Shown: positions 1 through 7,469, counted from the stretch's first letter. The stretch: 11,773 nucleotides of DNA from an uncultured Clostridia bacterium (GCA_947627815.1 CANQXN010000043.1:1-11773); one strand, 5' to 3'. Notes: generated by a model not told the origin, from the sequence alone. Numbers and translations are program-made.

Positions 1-3
1 CAT

Positions 4-60
4 GAGAAGATCTCCTTGGCTCTTGGTTGGTTTTTGTTGGTAGCTTAATTATACCATACC
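4..60 (-). promoter_or_regulatory. Promoter and ribosome binding site of a divergent gene leaving the window
   Basis: Read on the minus strand, TATAAT lies at 53-48 and is preceded by TGG, making an extended -10 element; no good -35 is visible. Transcription would start near position 41. The leader then carries AAGGAG at 18-13 and, 9 bases on, an ATG formed by positions 3-1, the last bases of the window. A gene therefore probably starts at the edge and runs leftwards, but only its start codon is visible and its product cannot be named. It is divergent from hpf. A transposase is possible because of the repeat described separately, but this is inference. Confidence 0.5.
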
Positions 61-76
61 CAAGGTGGATCTTCTC
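4..76. repeat. Imperfect inverted repeat masking a minus-strand ribosome binding site
   Basis: Bases 4-19 (GAGAAGATCTCCTTGG) and 60-76 (CCAAGGTGGATCTTCTC) are inverted copies. The outer 9 bp GAGAAGATC/GATCTTCTC and the inner CCTTGG/CCAAGG match, with a small internal mismatch, around a 40-base loop. The left arm contains the AAGGAG site of the divergent gene. The right arm lies upstream of that gene's own -10, so only RNA read through from further right could fold the full stem. Some insertion sequences use such repeats to block translation of read-through transposase RNA. A protein-binding dyad is the alternative. Confidence 0.6.
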
Positions 77-156
77 TTTCTTTTTGGGTCATATCATTTT
101 ATCACATACATGCTCCCTCTTTTTTATGGCTCACAGGTAAAAATAGCCAAAAACGC

Positions 157-185
157 TTGACAATTCTTTGTGAATATGGTAAAAT
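157..185 (+). promoter_or_regulatory. Sigma-A promoter of hpf
   Basis: A perfect -35 TTGACA (157-162) is separated by 17 bases from TAAAAT (180-185), which is preceded by TGG, an extended -10. Transcription would start near 192, giving a leader of about 50 bases before hpf. This is among the best promoters in the window and points to strong vegetative sigma-A transcription. Any additional stress or stationary-phase control, common for hpf genes, is not evident from the sequence. Confidence 0.85.
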
Positions 186-204
186 AAACACAAAGAGAGG
201 TGCC

Positions 205-246
205 ATGCATTTCTCTCGCATATCCGGAAAGGTGGTAAGAGTATGA
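205..246 (+). CDS. Possible 13-codon leader peptide overlapping hpf
   Basis: An ATG at 205 opens a 13-codon frame (MHFSRISGKVVRV) that stops with TGA at 244-246, overlapping the hpf ATG (243-245) as ATGA. An AGAGAGG sequence at 194-200 could serve as its ribosome binding site, although the 4-base gap is short. The hpf ribosome binding site lies inside this frame, so translation of the leader could feed or compete with hpf initiation. It resembles no known leader peptide, has no run of a single amino acid typical of attenuators, and may be a chance frame. Confidence 0.25.
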   Translation: MHFSRISGKVVRV

Positions 247-776
247 AAGTATCTGTGATCGGAAGAAAAACCGAGGTCCCGAAGGCATTCCGCGACATCG
301 CCCAGAAAAAGATGGGAAAATACGATAAGTTTTTCCGGGATGATGCCGAAGCCACTGTCGTCATCTCCCAAAAAGGAAAAATGGATCGTGTGGAGCTGAC
401 CATTACCAGCGCCGGGCTATTTTATCGCAGTGAACAAAACGATGAGACCTATCAGAATGCGCTGGACAAGGCGCTGTCGGCCATCGAACGGCAGATTCGG
501 AAAAACAAGACCCGATTGGCCAAACGCCTGCGCGAAGGCGCTTTTCTCAAGGAGGCGGACGCCGGCTTTGACGGCGCCGAGGATTTGCCGGAAGAAGGCA
601 GCTTTGAAGTCCGCACCAAAACTTTCCCCGTCAAGCCCATGTCCTGCGAAGAGGCTATTTTGCAGATGAATCTGCTGGAACACGATTTTTATGTGTACCG
701 CGACGACGCCACCGGGGAAGTCAATGTGGTGTATACCAAAAAAGACGGCAGTTACGGGAGAATCATTCCCGAATAA
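243..776 (+). CDS. hpf: Long-form ribosome hibernation promoting factor
   Basis: The 177-residue protein has the two-domain layout of long HPF. Residues 1-98 form the S30AE/YfiA-type fold that sits in the decoding centre of the 30S subunit, with basic helices around 83-98. A charged linker follows (about 99-121), then a C-terminal domain (about 122-177, starting VRTKTFPVKPMS and containing EEAILQMNLLEHDFYVYR). In the family this C-terminal domain pairs two 30S subunits so that 70S ribosomes dimerise into inactive 100S particles. The length is normal for Firmicutes. The start is fixed by GAAAGGTGG 7 bases before the ATG. The gene is monocistronic, with its own strong promoter and two terminators. 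The downstream neighbour is spoIIIA rather than the often seen secA. Confidence 0.96.
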   Translation: MKVSVIGRKTEVPKAFRDIAQKKMGKYDKFFRDDAEATVVISQKGKMDRVELTITSAGLFYRSEQNDETYQNALDKALSAIERQIRKNKTRLAKRLREGAFLKEADAGFDGAEDLPEEGSFEVRTKTFPVKPMSCEEAILQMNLLEHDFYVYRDDATGEVNVVYTKKDGSYGRIIPE

Positions 777-807
777 GACCGGCGTCTGAAAATTGAAGAA
801 AGCCCAC

Positions 808-856
808 AGGGCGGCGCAAGACTTTGCCAAAAGGCGGTCTTGACGCCGCCCTTTTT
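808..856 (+). terminator. Rho-independent terminator of hpf (first of two)
   Basis: AGGGCGGCGCAAGAC (808-822) pairs with 837-852 over 15 bp with a single bulged base at 843. The loop itself contains a GCC-AAAA-GGC mini-hairpin. The stem runs straight into TTTTT (852-856). It lies 31 bases after the hpf stop codon. Confidence 0.9.
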
Positions 857-857
857 C

Positions 858-893
858 GCTCCCGCATTTTTTCGCGGGGGCTTTTTTCTTTTT
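858..893 (+). terminator. Second tandem terminator after hpf
   Basis: GCTCCCGC (858-865) pairs with GCGGGGGC (874-881), 8 bp including one G-T wobble, around an 8-base loop. TTTTTTCTTTTT (882-893) follows. It begins two bases after the first terminator, so hpf transcription is stopped twice before the sporulation operon. Confidence 0.85.
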
Positions 894-904
894 CGGACGG
901 GCTT

Positions 905-935
905 TCATATTTTGTCTTGCGGACGAGTATATATA
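905..935 (+). promoter_or_regulatory. Possible sigma-E promoter of the spoIIIA operon
   Basis: TCATATT (905-911) fits the known sigma-E -35 pattern (kmATATT). TATATATA (928-935), 16 bases further on, is a partial match to the -10 pattern CATACAnT, and the spacing is slightly long. No sigma-A pair with acceptable spacing is visible. In Bacillus spoIIIA is transcribed by mother-cell sigma-E, and the tandem terminators just upstream require a promoter here. The element choice is an inference. Confidence 0.4.
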
Positions 936-952
936 GGGCGAGACAAGACAAA
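911..952. repeat. Perfect 9-bp inverted repeat around the spoIIIA promoter
   Basis: TTTGTCTTG (911-919) and CAAGACAAA (944-952) are exact inverted copies, 24 bases apart. They flank the presumed -10, and the right arm reaches into the AAAGGAG ribosome binding site of spoIIIAA. It could be an operator for a dimeric regulator or, if RNA starts upstream, a stem limiting access to the ribosome binding site. The regulator is unknown. Confidence 0.55.
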
Positions 953-963
953 GGAGAACGGTC

Positions 964-1932
964 ATGGCATGGGAATGGAATCGAACAGGGAAAAGCGAGG
1001 GCGCGGCAAATCCTGCCAAAGAAGGCAAAATAGAAGGCATCGGGGAGAGGGAACGGCAGGTGCTCTCCTCCCATCTGCCCGCCTGTTTTCATGAGCTTCT
1101 TTCCTCGCTGCCTGACGATGTCACCGAGATCCGGCTGCGCCGGGGGCAAAAAGTGTCTCTGGACACGCTGTCGGGCAAGCGGGAGCTTTCTCTTATCATG
1201 GAGAACGCGTTGATGAACGAGGCGCTCGACGCGCTTTGCGAGCATTCGCTCTATACGCATCTTGAAACGATGGTTCAGGGGTATATCGCGCTGCCCGAGG
1301 GGATGCGTGTCGGCGTCTGCGGGAAAGCGGTCACGGAGGAAGGGCGCGTTGTCGGCATTGCCTCGGTAGACAGCATCAATATCCGCCTTCCGCGCCATAT
1401 CGCGGGGGTTTCCGACGGCATTTTTTCCTATCTGAGCCACGGCGGGTTTGCGCGCAGCGTCTTGATTTTTTCTCCGCCCGGCTGGGGGAAAACCACGATC
1501 CTGCGGGATCTGGCGGGCAAATTTGCGCGCCCGCCTGTCTCTTTCAAGGTGGCGATCATCGATTCCAGAAGGGAAATCGCCACGGCGGAAATCTACCGAC
1601 TGCCCAACACCGATATTCTGGCGGGCTATCCCAAAGGGCTTGCCATGGAAATCGCCGTGCGCACCATGTCGCCCGAAATCATTTTGTGCGATGAAATCGG
1701 GAGCGATGAAGAAGCGCAAAGTCTGCTTTCGGTGCAGAATTGCGGGGTGCCGGTGATTGCCACGGCGCACGCCGGATCGGTGCAGGAGTTATTGCGGCGA
1801 AAAAACATCGCGCGCCTGCACGAGGCGCGGGTCTTTTCCGATTATATCGGCATCCGCAAACCAACTCCCATGGCGCCGCCCGCGCTTTCGATCATTCGCG
1901 CCGGCGAGATACCGCCGGGAGGATTTTCGTGA
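964..1932 (+). CDS. spoIIIAA: Stage III sporulation protein AA, secretion-type ATPase
   Basis: This 322-residue cytosolic ATPase is related to type II/IV secretion motor ATPases and is thought to power the SpoIIIA-SpoIIQ channel in the mother cell. The Walker A loop PPGWGKTT is at about 171-178. The conserved acidic/arginine motif IIDSRREIA is at about 198-206, and Walker B EIILCDEIG at about 238-246. The usual N-terminal signature EIRLRRGQ is at 55-62. A Trp in the Walker A variable position is a minor oddity that leaves the key Lys and Thr intact. Length is close to the Bacillus protein of about 307. The start is set by AAAGGAG with a 7-base gap. It is first in the operon and its stop overlaps the next start by one base. 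Confidence 0.96.
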   Translation: MAWEWNRTGKSEGAANPAKEGKIEGIGERERQVLSSHLPACFHELLSSLPDDVTEIRLRRGQKVSLDTLSGKRELSLIMENALMNEALDALCEHSLYTHLETMVQGYIALPEGMRVGVCGKAVTEEGRVVGIASVDSINIRLPRHIAGVSDGIFSYLSHGGFARSVLIFSPPGWGKTTILRDLAGKFARPPVSFKVAIIDSRREIATAEIYRLPNTDILAGYPKGLAMEIAVRTMSPEIILCDEIGSDEEAQSLLSVQNCGVPVIATAHAGSVQELLRRKNIARLHEARVFSDYIGIRKPTPMAPPALSIIRAGEIPPGGFS

Positions 1933-2411
1933 TGAAGGGCGCGGGACTTCTTCTTCTCTTTTTCTGCTTTGCGTTTGGCGGCGCGAGGGCGGCCGCGGCG
2001 GAAAAGAGAAAACTTGACAGCGGAGAGGGCATGATCCTTTTGATCCGCAGTTTAAAGCAGCGGGCGGCTTATTATCACGACCCGCCCGGCGCGATTCTCC
2101 AGAGCTTTGAACATCCGGTGCTTGCGCGGATCTCCTTTTTGGATATTATGAAGCGCGAGGGGCTGGAAGAAGCTATCATGCGTTGCAATAAAGCTTTCTG
2201 TTTCAGCCAATATACCGTTACCGCGCTGACTGTTTTTGCCGCCGGTCTCGGCAAAGCGCCGCTCGAAGAACACCTGGCGTCCTGCGATTATGTCCTGTCG
2301 CTGCTCGAGGAAGAGTGCGGGCGTGCCAGAGAAGCATACCCCAAAAAGCAAAAACTTTATCTCACCTTAGGCGTTACTCTGGGGCTTTTCGCCGTGATCC
2401 TTTTGGTTTAG
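1932..2411 (+). CDS. spoIIIAB: Stage III sporulation protein AB
   Basis: This is a 159-residue membrane protein with an N-terminal hydrophobic segment or signal (about 4-22), a helical cytosolic middle and a C-terminal membrane helix (about 142-159). The family is distantly related to the GspF/PilC platform proteins of type II secretion and type IV pili. The end of the protein carries the most typical stretch: LG followed by PLEEH (104-113), a coiled helix ending in YPKKQKLYLTLGV (136-148), then the membrane helix. Its ATG shares one base with the spoIIIAA stop, indicating translational coupling. It is slightly shorter than the Bacillus protein (about 171). It probably contacts the SpoIIIAA ATPase, which is inferred from the secretion analogy. 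Confidence 0.93.
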   Translation: MKGAGLLLLFFCFAFGGARAAAAEKRKLDSGEGMILLIRSLKQRAAYYHDPPGAILQSFEHPVLARISFLDIMKREGLEEAIMRCNKAFCFSQYTVTALTVFAAGLGKAPLEEHLASCDYVLSLLEEECGRAREAYPKKQKLYLTLGVTLGLFAVILLV

Positions 2412-2440
2412 CCGGGGAAAGAAGAGAGAAAGGAAAGGTT

Positions 2441-2635
2441 ATGAATGCGGAACTGATTTTTAAAATTATCGGGGTGGGGCTGCTCGTGAGCGTTTCCTGT
2501 CAATTGCTTACCAAAAGCGGCCGGGACGAACAAGCCATGTTGGTGACGCTTGCCGGAATTGTCGTTGTGGTTTTGATGCTGGTGGGAGAAATCGCGGAAT
2601 TGCTCGACCGGCTCCGTACGCTTTTCGGCCTGTGA
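2441..2635 (+). CDS. spoIIIAC: Stage III sporulation protein AC
   Basis: This is a 64-residue protein with two membrane helices (about 5-23 and 34-52) joined by a short polar loop containing KSGRDEQA, which is typical of the family. SpoIIIAC and SpoIIIAD are related small membrane subunits of the SpoIIIA channel base. The start at 2441 is chosen because AGGAAAGG lies at 2431-2438. The frame stays open upstream to 2315, but that stretch overlaps spoIIIAB and is not conserved SpoIIIAC sequence. The stop overlaps the spoIIIAD start as GTGA. Confidence 0.93.
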   Translation: MNAELIFKIIGVGLLVSVSCQLLTKSGRDEQAMLVTLAGIVVVVLMLVGEIAELLDRLRTLFGL

Positions 2636-3015
2636 CGGTTCTCGGAACCTGCCTTGCCACGGTGGTGTTTGTCCTGCTTCTTTTGGTGATCCGCGCCGTC
2701 AAAGGAGAGCTGGCACTGCCCATGTCCGTGATTCTCTCGGTCTTTCTCACCGGTGCGGCTTTGACCATCGTGGCGCCGCTTTTTTCCGCCATGAAGGAGC
2801 TGGCGGCTCCCTATGGCGAGGACATGCTGGAAATCCCCGTCAAAGCGCTTGGCATCAGCCTTGTTTCGGTGACAGCCGCCGATTTCTGCCGTGATGCCGG
2901 GGAAACGGCCATTGCCGCTAAATTGGAACTCTTGGGGAAATGCGCGGTTCTCGCGCTGGCGCTCCCGCTGATTCTGCGGCTTGTGGCGCTCTGCCGGGAG
3001 GTGCTGGCCTTATGA
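2632..3015 (+). CDS. spoIIIAD: Stage III sporulation protein AD
   Basis: This is a 127-residue polytopic membrane protein with helices at about 5-22, 29-50 and 100-120. Between them lies the conserved region containing TAADFCRDAGETAIAAKLEL (about 80-99), which identifies SpoIIIAD. The start is GTG at 2632, inside the spoIIIAC stop (GTGA), so translation is probably coupled. The end overlaps the next gene as ATGA. Length matches the Bacillus protein (about 133). It is predicted to be part of the inner-membrane base of the mother-cell side of the channel. Confidence 0.94.
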   Translation: MTVLGTCLATVVFVLLLLVIRAVKGELALPMSVILSVFLTGAALTIVAPLFSAMKELAAPYGEDMLEIPVKALGISLVSVTAADFCRDAGETAIAAKLELLGKCAVLALALPLILRLVALCREVLAL

Positions 3016-4160
3016 AACGGCTCTTTCTCGTTCTCGCGCTGGGGCTTGTGCTTGTTTTGGCTTTGGCGCTCCCCGTCGGCGCCGCATCTTGGGATAACGC
3101 GTCGGACACCGCAAGTGACACCGATCCGCTCGATCCGGATTCTTATGTACAGGATATCATCGACGAGCTGCCTGATGACGCCAAGGAGCTTTTGCCGCCG
3201 GGGGAAAACGCCGAAGAACAAATCAAAAATGCCGATACTTCCTATTTTTTGTCCCTGACAGGCAATTTTTTCGGCAAGGCGTTTTCCGCCCTCTTCCGCG
3301 ATCTTCTTTTCTATCTATCTCTGATTCTTTTGGCCGCACTCGGCAATACATTGGAGGAATCGTTCGACACCAAGGGGCGGCTGTTCGGCAAAATCACGGT
3401 GTTTGCGGTGGCGCTGTCTCTCTTTTCCCGCCTGCTCTCTCTTTGCGGCGAGGTGACGGCTTTCACCGAGGAGATACGCAAGACCGTCTCGGTGACGGCG
3501 AGCGTTTTAGCCGGCGCCTCCTTTTTGGGGGCTTCGGCGATTCAGGGCGCCATGACGGTGAGTTTTACGGCGCTGACCGTCGCCTTGACCGTCAATCTTG
3601 TGGCGGCGTGGCTGATGCCCGTCATGCGGCTTTCCTTTGCTTCCACCCTGGCCTCGTCAGTGTCAGAAGGCGCCGACTTGCGCCGCTTTTCTTCCTTGGC
3701 GAGAAAAGCGTTTTTGTTTCTTTTGAGCATCATTTCCACCCTGTCCGCCGTGGTACTCTCCTTTCAGAACAGCGTGGCGCAGGCGCAGGATTCCGTGGCG
3801 GCTCGGGCGTTGCGTTTTACCGCTTCCCATGCGGTTCCGCTGGTCGGGAATACCGTTTCTGACGCGGTGCGCACCCTCTCCGCCGGCGTGGCGCTGATCA
3901 AGAGCGCGTCGGGCGCCGTGGGGATTCTTTGTATTCTTCTTTTGGCGCTTTATCCCTTTGCTTCGCTGCTTGCCGCCAGGTTTGCACTTTCGCTTTGCAG
4001 CGTGGCCTCCGGCGTATTGGGCGTTGATTCCTGCGAGGCGCTCTTTGCCGACGCGGGCAAAACGGTGGAAATGATGATGGCGGCGGTGGCGATCCTTTCG
4101 GTTCTCTATATCTTTCTTCTTTCTGTCTTTTCCAAGGGAATGCCGGCGCTCGCGGGGTGA
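3012..4160 (+). CDS. spoIIIAE: Stage III sporulation protein AE
   Basis: This is a 382-residue integral membrane protein. An N-terminal signal peptide (about 1-25, hydrophobic core then VGAAS) precedes a short acidic extracytoplasmic stretch (27-75) and about seven hydrophobic segments (near 97-114, 127-145, 163-182, 184-204, 232-251, 300-322 and 354-373). The family hallmark VPLVGNTVSDAVRTLSAG followed by LIKSASG lies at 275-301. It is the largest membrane component of the SpoIIIA complex. The ATG at 3012 overlaps the spoIIIAD stop (ATGA). The frame is open further upstream to 2940, but the overlap start gives a clean signal peptide. Length is close to the Bacillus protein (about 399). Confidence 0.95.
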   Translation: MKRLFLVLALGLVLVLALALPVGAASWDNASDTASDTDPLDPDSYVQDIIDELPDDAKELLPPGENAEEQIKNADTSYFLSLTGNFFGKAFSALFRDLLFYLSLILLAALGNTLEESFDTKGRLFGKITVFAVALSLFSRLLSLCGEVTAFTEEIRKTVSVTASVLAGASFLGASAIQGAMTVSFTALTVALTVNLVAAWLMPVMRLSFASTLASSVSEGADLRRFSSLARKAFLFLLSIISTLSAVVLSFQNSVAQAQDSVAARALRFTASHAVPLVGNTVSDAVRTLSAGVALIKSASGAVGILCILLLALYPFASLLAARFALSLCSVASGVLGVDSCEALFADAGKTVEMMMAAVAILSVLYIFLLSVFSKGMPALAG

Positions 4161-4183
4161 CGGGAAGAGAAAGGAGCGGTATG

Positions 4184-4648
4184 ATGACACAGATTTCTGA
4201 ATATATATACTGTGCTTTTCTCGCCTCGTTGGCCGCCGGTCTTTCGGAACACATCAATCTCTCCAAAGCCCATGCCAAAGTGCTTCGTTTCGTTATGTCG
4301 CTCACCTTGCTCTTTTTCCTGGTGGCGCCCCTGAAACCCTTTGTCGCGGAGCTGGGGCAGTGGACTTTGCCGAATCCGCCCGCATCGGATGAAGAAAACG
4401 AGCCGGCGTCATATGAGGCGCTGAACGCCTATATGAGCAGGGAGGTGGCAAAGGCGGTTTCCCAGGCGATTGCGGAAGATCTTGGCATAGCCGATGTCCG
4501 CGTCAGCGTGACTTTTTCCCAGGAAGACGCGTCCACTTTTCTACTTACCCGTTTAGATGTGATCTTGCCGGCGGGGCAGTCAGGCAATGCCGACAGAGTC
4601 AAACGGTATTTGGAAAACGAATACCGCTGTACCGTTTTTTGTCAGTAA
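4184..4648 (+). CDS. spoIIIAF: Stage III sporulation protein AF, short form
   Basis: The protein has 154 residues: two N-terminal membrane helices (about 7-22 and 35-52), an acidic linker (66-78) and a C-terminal ring-building fold. The fold runs helix 84-101, strand 104-111 (VRVSVTF), strand 119-128, helix 135-147 and strand 149-153. In the family this domain faces the intermembrane space and may form a ring in the channel. It is shorter than the Bacillus protein (about 206). AAAGGAG at 4170-4176 sits 7 bases before ATG 4184 and 4 bases before ATG 4181. A GTG at 4157 would overlap the spoIIIAE stop but precedes the ribosome binding site. Divergence makes this less certain by sequence alone, but position and topology agree. 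Confidence 0.88.
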   Translation: MTQISEYIYCAFLASLAAGLSEHINLSKAHAKVLRFVMSLTLLFFLVAPLKPFVAELGQWTLPNPPASDEENEPASYEALNAYMSREVAKAVSQAIAEDLGIADVRVSVTFSQEDASTFLLTRLDVILPAGQSGNADRVKRYLENEYRCTVFCQ

Positions 4649-4685
4649 GACGCGGTTTGAGCGCGGTTTTGCGGAGGGTAACTTG

Positions 4686-5072
4686 ATGGAGATCAAAAAG
4701 TTTTTTTCTTCCAAAGGCAATCTTTGGCTGATTCTTGCGGCGGCGGCCGGTCTGCTTTTGCTGTTTTTCTCGGCCGGACGGGAAGGGAATACGGCGGCGG
4801 CGCAGGAAAGCACGCCGGAAGCCTTTGAACTTTGTGAGGAAAGGTTAGAGGAACGGCTCGTCGCCCTGCTTTCGGAAATGGATGGCATTTCCGATGTCTC
4901 GGTGATGCTGACGCTGGAGGATGTCCCCAAAAGCAACCAGCGCCCGAGGGTGCGCGGCGTTGCCATCGTCTGTCGGGGGTGTGAAGACAGCAGCGTGAAA
5001 CTGCGCATCGTTATGCTTGCCTCCGGCGCTCTCGGCATTGCCAGCGATAAAATATTCGTTTCTCCGGCATAG
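4686..5072 (+). CDS. spoIIIAG: Stage III sporulation protein AG, minimal form
   Basis: This is a 128-residue protein with one N-terminal membrane helix (about 12-29) and a ring-building domain: helix 46-65, strand ISDVSVMLTLE (68-78), strand RVRGVAIVCRG (88-98), helix 101-117 and strand KIFVSPA (122-128). SpoIIIAG forms a large ring in the space between mother cell and forespore. In Bacillus (about 229 residues) an insert between the first and second strands forms the vertical beta-barrel wall of that ring. Here those strands are joined by only about 9 residues, so the insert is absent. GGAGGG (4673-4678) sets the ATG. An in-frame TTG directly precedes it. The reading frame is otherwise intact. 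Confidence 0.92.
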   Translation: MEIKKFFSSKGNLWLILAAAAGLLLLFFSAGREGNTAAAQESTPEAFELCEERLEERLVALLSEMDGISDVSVMLTLEDVPKSNQRPRVRGVAIVCRGCEDSSVKLRIVMLASGALGIASDKIFVSPA

Positions 5073-5137
5073 CGCCGGTCATATCCCGCTACGGTGGTGA
5101 ATAGATATGGAACAAACGATTACAGGAGGCAATAGGT

Positions 5138-5746
5138 ATGGTTAAAGTCATCAAATCGGAGAGTAAATCCGGTACTGTTGAAAAATTCAAAGGAGGTTTT
5201 GGAAAAATGTCTGAAACATCGAAAGGAAAACTGAAGCGCAATCTGATCATTGCCGCGGCCATCGTGCTGATCGCGGGGGCGATTTGTCTGAACTTTGTTC
5301 TCTTCGCCGACAAAAGCAGCTCGCAGGTCTATGAACCCAGTGGCGGCACAACGCAGGCTCCCGGACAAAACACCGACAGCACCCCCGAAGAACCCGAAAG
5401 CTATTTCGCCATGGCTCAGCAGAACCGCGCCAGCGCTTACGAAACCGCGTATAACACCCTGCTTGCCGTGACCACCAGCAGCACCGCCACCGAAGAGGCC
5501 AAAGAAAACGCGTTTGAGGCCATCACGGTGCTGGCCGCCAACAAACAGGCCGAGGCCAACATCGAAACCCTGATCAAAGCCAAAGGCTTTGAAGACTGCG
5601 TAGCGGTTCTTTCCGACGGCCATATCGATATCGTGGTCAAGAGCGACGGCCTTGCCGCCAATCAGCGGGCGCAGATTCAGGAAATCGTCATGAAGCAGAC
5701 CAAACTCACCCCCGCCGACATCACCATCATCGAACGCGCTTCCTGA
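5138..5746 (+). CDS. spoIIIAH: Stage III sporulation protein AH
   Basis: SpoIIIAH spans the mother-cell membrane and pairs with forespore SpoIIQ, or its clostridial equivalent, across the intermembrane space. This copy has 202 residues: a basic N-terminus, a membrane helix (about 36-56), a Ser/Thr/Gln/Pro-rich linker (60-87) and a YscJ/FliF-like ring-building domain. Family signatures are EEAKENAFEAITVL (119-132), IETLIKAKGFEDC (142-154), HIDIVVKSDGL (162-172) and QIQEIVMKQT (179-188). Two starts are possible. ATG 5138 has AGGAGG 8 bases upstream. ATG 5207 (Met24) has AAAGGAGG 10 bases upstream and gives a more usual short N-terminus. Last gene of the operon, followed by a strong terminator. 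Confidence 0.94.
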   Translation: MVKVIKSESKSGTVEKFKGGFGKMSETSKGKLKRNLIIAAAIVLIAGAICLNFVLFADKSSSQVYEPSGGTTQAPGQNTDSTPEEPESYFAMAQQNRASAYETAYNTLLAVTTSSTATEEAKENAFEAITVLAANKQAEANIETLIKAKGFEDCVAVLSDGHIDIVVKSDGLAANQRAQIQEIVMKQTKLTPADITIIERAS

Positions 5747-5763
5747 CATCGGCTTTATAAAAG

Positions 5764-5794
5764 ACACGGGTTTTACAAAAACCCGTGTTTTTTT
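5764..5794 (+). terminator. Terminator of the spoIIIA operon
   Basis: ACACGGGTTTT (5764-5774) and AAAACCCGTGT (5778-5788) form a perfect 11-bp stem with a 3-base loop. TTTTTTT (5788-5794) follows. It begins 17 bases after the spoIIIAH stop. Confidence 0.95.
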
Positions 5795-5826
5795 GCCTTT
5801 TTGGGCGGGAATTTGTCCTCTTTCTC

Positions 5827-5855
5827 TTGCTTTTTCCCTCGCGGTATGATAAAAT
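5827..5855 (+). promoter_or_regulatory. Probable sigma-A promoter of the GH76-like lipoprotein gene
   Basis: TTGCTT (5827-5832) is followed after 17 bases by TAAAAT (5850-5855), with TGA just before it, an extended -10. The -35 matches only in its first three bases, so strength probably rests on the -10. An overlapping TATGAT at 5845-5850 is an alternative -10. The leader would be about 45 bases. No operator is evident. Confidence 0.6.
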
Positions 5856-5907
5856 AAAATTACGGCGTTATCGGTTTGCGCGCCCAAAACAGAAAGGAAT
5901 CACAGCT

Positions 5908-7368
5908 ATGAAACGCGTTTTATTCCTCTTTCTCACTTTTCTCACTGTCGCTTTGCTGACGGTTCTGATGGTCGCCTGTCAGGACGATACCGAGGCTGAC
6001 TCCTCTTTGCCTGACGCTTCTTCCGATTCCGTCTCGGATTCTGTGACCGAAAGCACCGCGCCTGTGACCACGGTCGATCCCACTTTGGCCATACAAAGCG
6101 TGATGGAAGAAGATATCCGCCGCGCCGAAGTGATCGGCGACGCCACCATCGAGGCTTACGGCAGAGCGTTTGCCGGCGCCTACCGTCTTTTTGAAACCTA
6201 CAATGTCGACAGCAAAAAGGGAAACGGTACGGCGTCTGTCTGGCATTATACCTCTTTCTTTGCCATGCTCTCCCGCCTGATCGATACGGCAGAACCGGGC
6301 AGCGAGGCGGAGGCGGCCTATAAAGAACTTTATACTCGCGTTTATAACAGCTTTAAGTATTATGAAGGCACCGCGACCCATACGACCTATGTCACCACGC
6401 AGCCTATCACTATGTATGGCGTGCATCGCGCCGAAACCAAAGGCGCCGCCCGCGTAGACGGCATTAACGCGGTGTATGACGATCAGGAATGGATCATTCG
6501 GGAAAATATCTATGCGTTCCAATTGACCGGGGATGAAACCTATCTTGACGAAGCCCTCCGCCTTTGCAAAATCTGCATCGACGGCTGGGATTATACCATG
6601 AATCCCAGTACCAAGAGCGAATACGGCGGGATCCCCTGGGGGCCGGGCTATGCTTCCAAACACACCTGCTCCAATGCGCCGATCGTGATGCCTTTGGTAG
6701 AGATTTATGAAATTCTTCATGAACAGGGCAATGCCAACGCCGATTTCTACCTTGACTGGGCGATAAGAATCTATAAGTATACCAGAGCCACCTTTGAAAA
6801 CAAAAATCATCTTTACGGGGACAATGTCGGCTCCTTCCGCGAATTGCAAGGCGACAGGTATGTGACGACAGGACTTGCCGGCGGCGACCCCAAAGAATAT
6901 ACCTATAATACCGGCGCGATGATTTCGGGCGCCTGCGCGCTTTACCGCGCGACCGGCGAAAAAGAATATCTTGATTATGCGCGCCTTTCGGTGATAGCCG
7001 CGTATAATTCTTTCCGTTCGACCAATTCGGTGCGGGTGGGCAGAGAATTGGTGAGGTTTTATCCCGATGACACCGAGACTACTTGGTTCAACCTTGTACT
7101 TCTTCAAGGCTTTATGGATTACTATGAAGTGGATCCCAACCATGATGAAAAGTATGTGATGTCCTTCCAGAGCGCCATGGATTATGCCTACGACCAGTAT
7201 TTGAAGGAAGGCTTTTTGCCCCGGGATTATCTGAACGGCTGGGACAGCAATTCGAATTATGACAAAAACAAAAATGTGATGGATCAGGCTTCCGCCTCAC
7301 AGATTTATGCCATGCTGGCGCAGTGGCACGCCAGCCGCATCGCCTTGCTGACAGCCGAAGGCGAATAA
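5908..7368 (+). CDS. GH76-like glycoside hydrolase lipoprotein (alpha-1,6-mannanase family)
   Basis: This is a 486-residue exported lipoprotein: a hydrophobic signal (1-23), a lipobox-like MVAC with the lipidated Cys at 24, and a low-complexity Asp/Ser/Thr/Val linker (25-57). An all-helical catalytic domain then fits the (alpha/alpha)6 fold of GH76. Supporting motifs are YDDQEW (190-195), whose Asp191-Asp192 match the GH76 catalytic pair; TGDETYLDEA (207-216); GGIPWGPGY and a following SNA (240-257); YNTGAMISGACALYRATGEKEYLDYA (split around 333-358). GH76 enzymes cut alpha-1,6-mannose chains such as fungal mannan. The substrate here is unknown. AAAGGA lies 9 bases before ATG 5908. The frame is open back to 5785, but that part covers the promoter and terminator. 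The gene has its own promoter and terminator and no other carbohydrate gene beside it. Confidence 0.8.
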   Translation: MKRVLFLFLTFLTVALLTVLMVACQDDTEADSSLPDASSDSVSDSVTESTAPVTTVDPTLAIQSVMEEDIRRAEVIGDATIEAYGRAFAGAYRLFETYNVDSKKGNGTASVWHYTSFFAMLSRLIDTAEPGSEAEAAYKELYTRVYNSFKYYEGTATHTTYVTTQPITMYGVHRAETKGAARVDGINAVYDDQEWIIRENIYAFQLTGDETYLDEALRLCKICIDGWDYTMNPSTKSEYGGIPWGPGYASKHTCSNAPIVMPLVEIYEILHEQGNANADFYLDWAIRIYKYTRATFENKNHLYGDNVGSFRELQGDRYVTTGLAGGDPKEYTYNTGAMISGACALYRATGEKEYLDYARLSVIAAYNSFRSTNSVRVGRELVRFYPDDTETTWFNLVLLQGFMDYYEVDPNHDEKYVMSFQSAMDYAYDQYLKEGFLPRDYLNGWDSNSNYDKNKNVMDQASASQIYAMLAQWHASRIALLTAEGE

Positions 7369-7377
7369 AGAGACAGA

Positions 7378-7412
7378 AGGACGCCGTCCGAAGACCGGAC
7401 GGCGTCCTTTTT
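7378..7412 (+). terminator. Terminator of the GH76-like gene
   Basis: AGGACGCCGTCCG (7378-7390) and CGGACGGCGTCCT (7396-7408) form a perfect 13-bp stem with a 5-base loop, followed by TTTTT (7408-7412). Two further A-T pairs could extend the base. It begins 9 bases after the stop codon. Confidence 0.95.
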
Positions 7413-7440
7413 GCCTTTGTATCGATTTTTCCTCTTTCCC

Positions 7441-7469
7441 TTGAAATCCGCCTGATTTTATGGTATACT
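7441..7469 (+). promoter_or_regulatory. Sigma-A promoter of the rlmN-stp-prkC operon
   Basis: TTGAAA (7441-7446), a 17-base spacer and TATACT (7464-7469) preceded by TGG give a near-consensus promoter with an extended -10. Its ATGGTA junction resembles that of the hpf promoter. No other clear promoter or terminator is seen before lepA, so it may drive the whole block from rlmN to lepA. Confidence 0.85.
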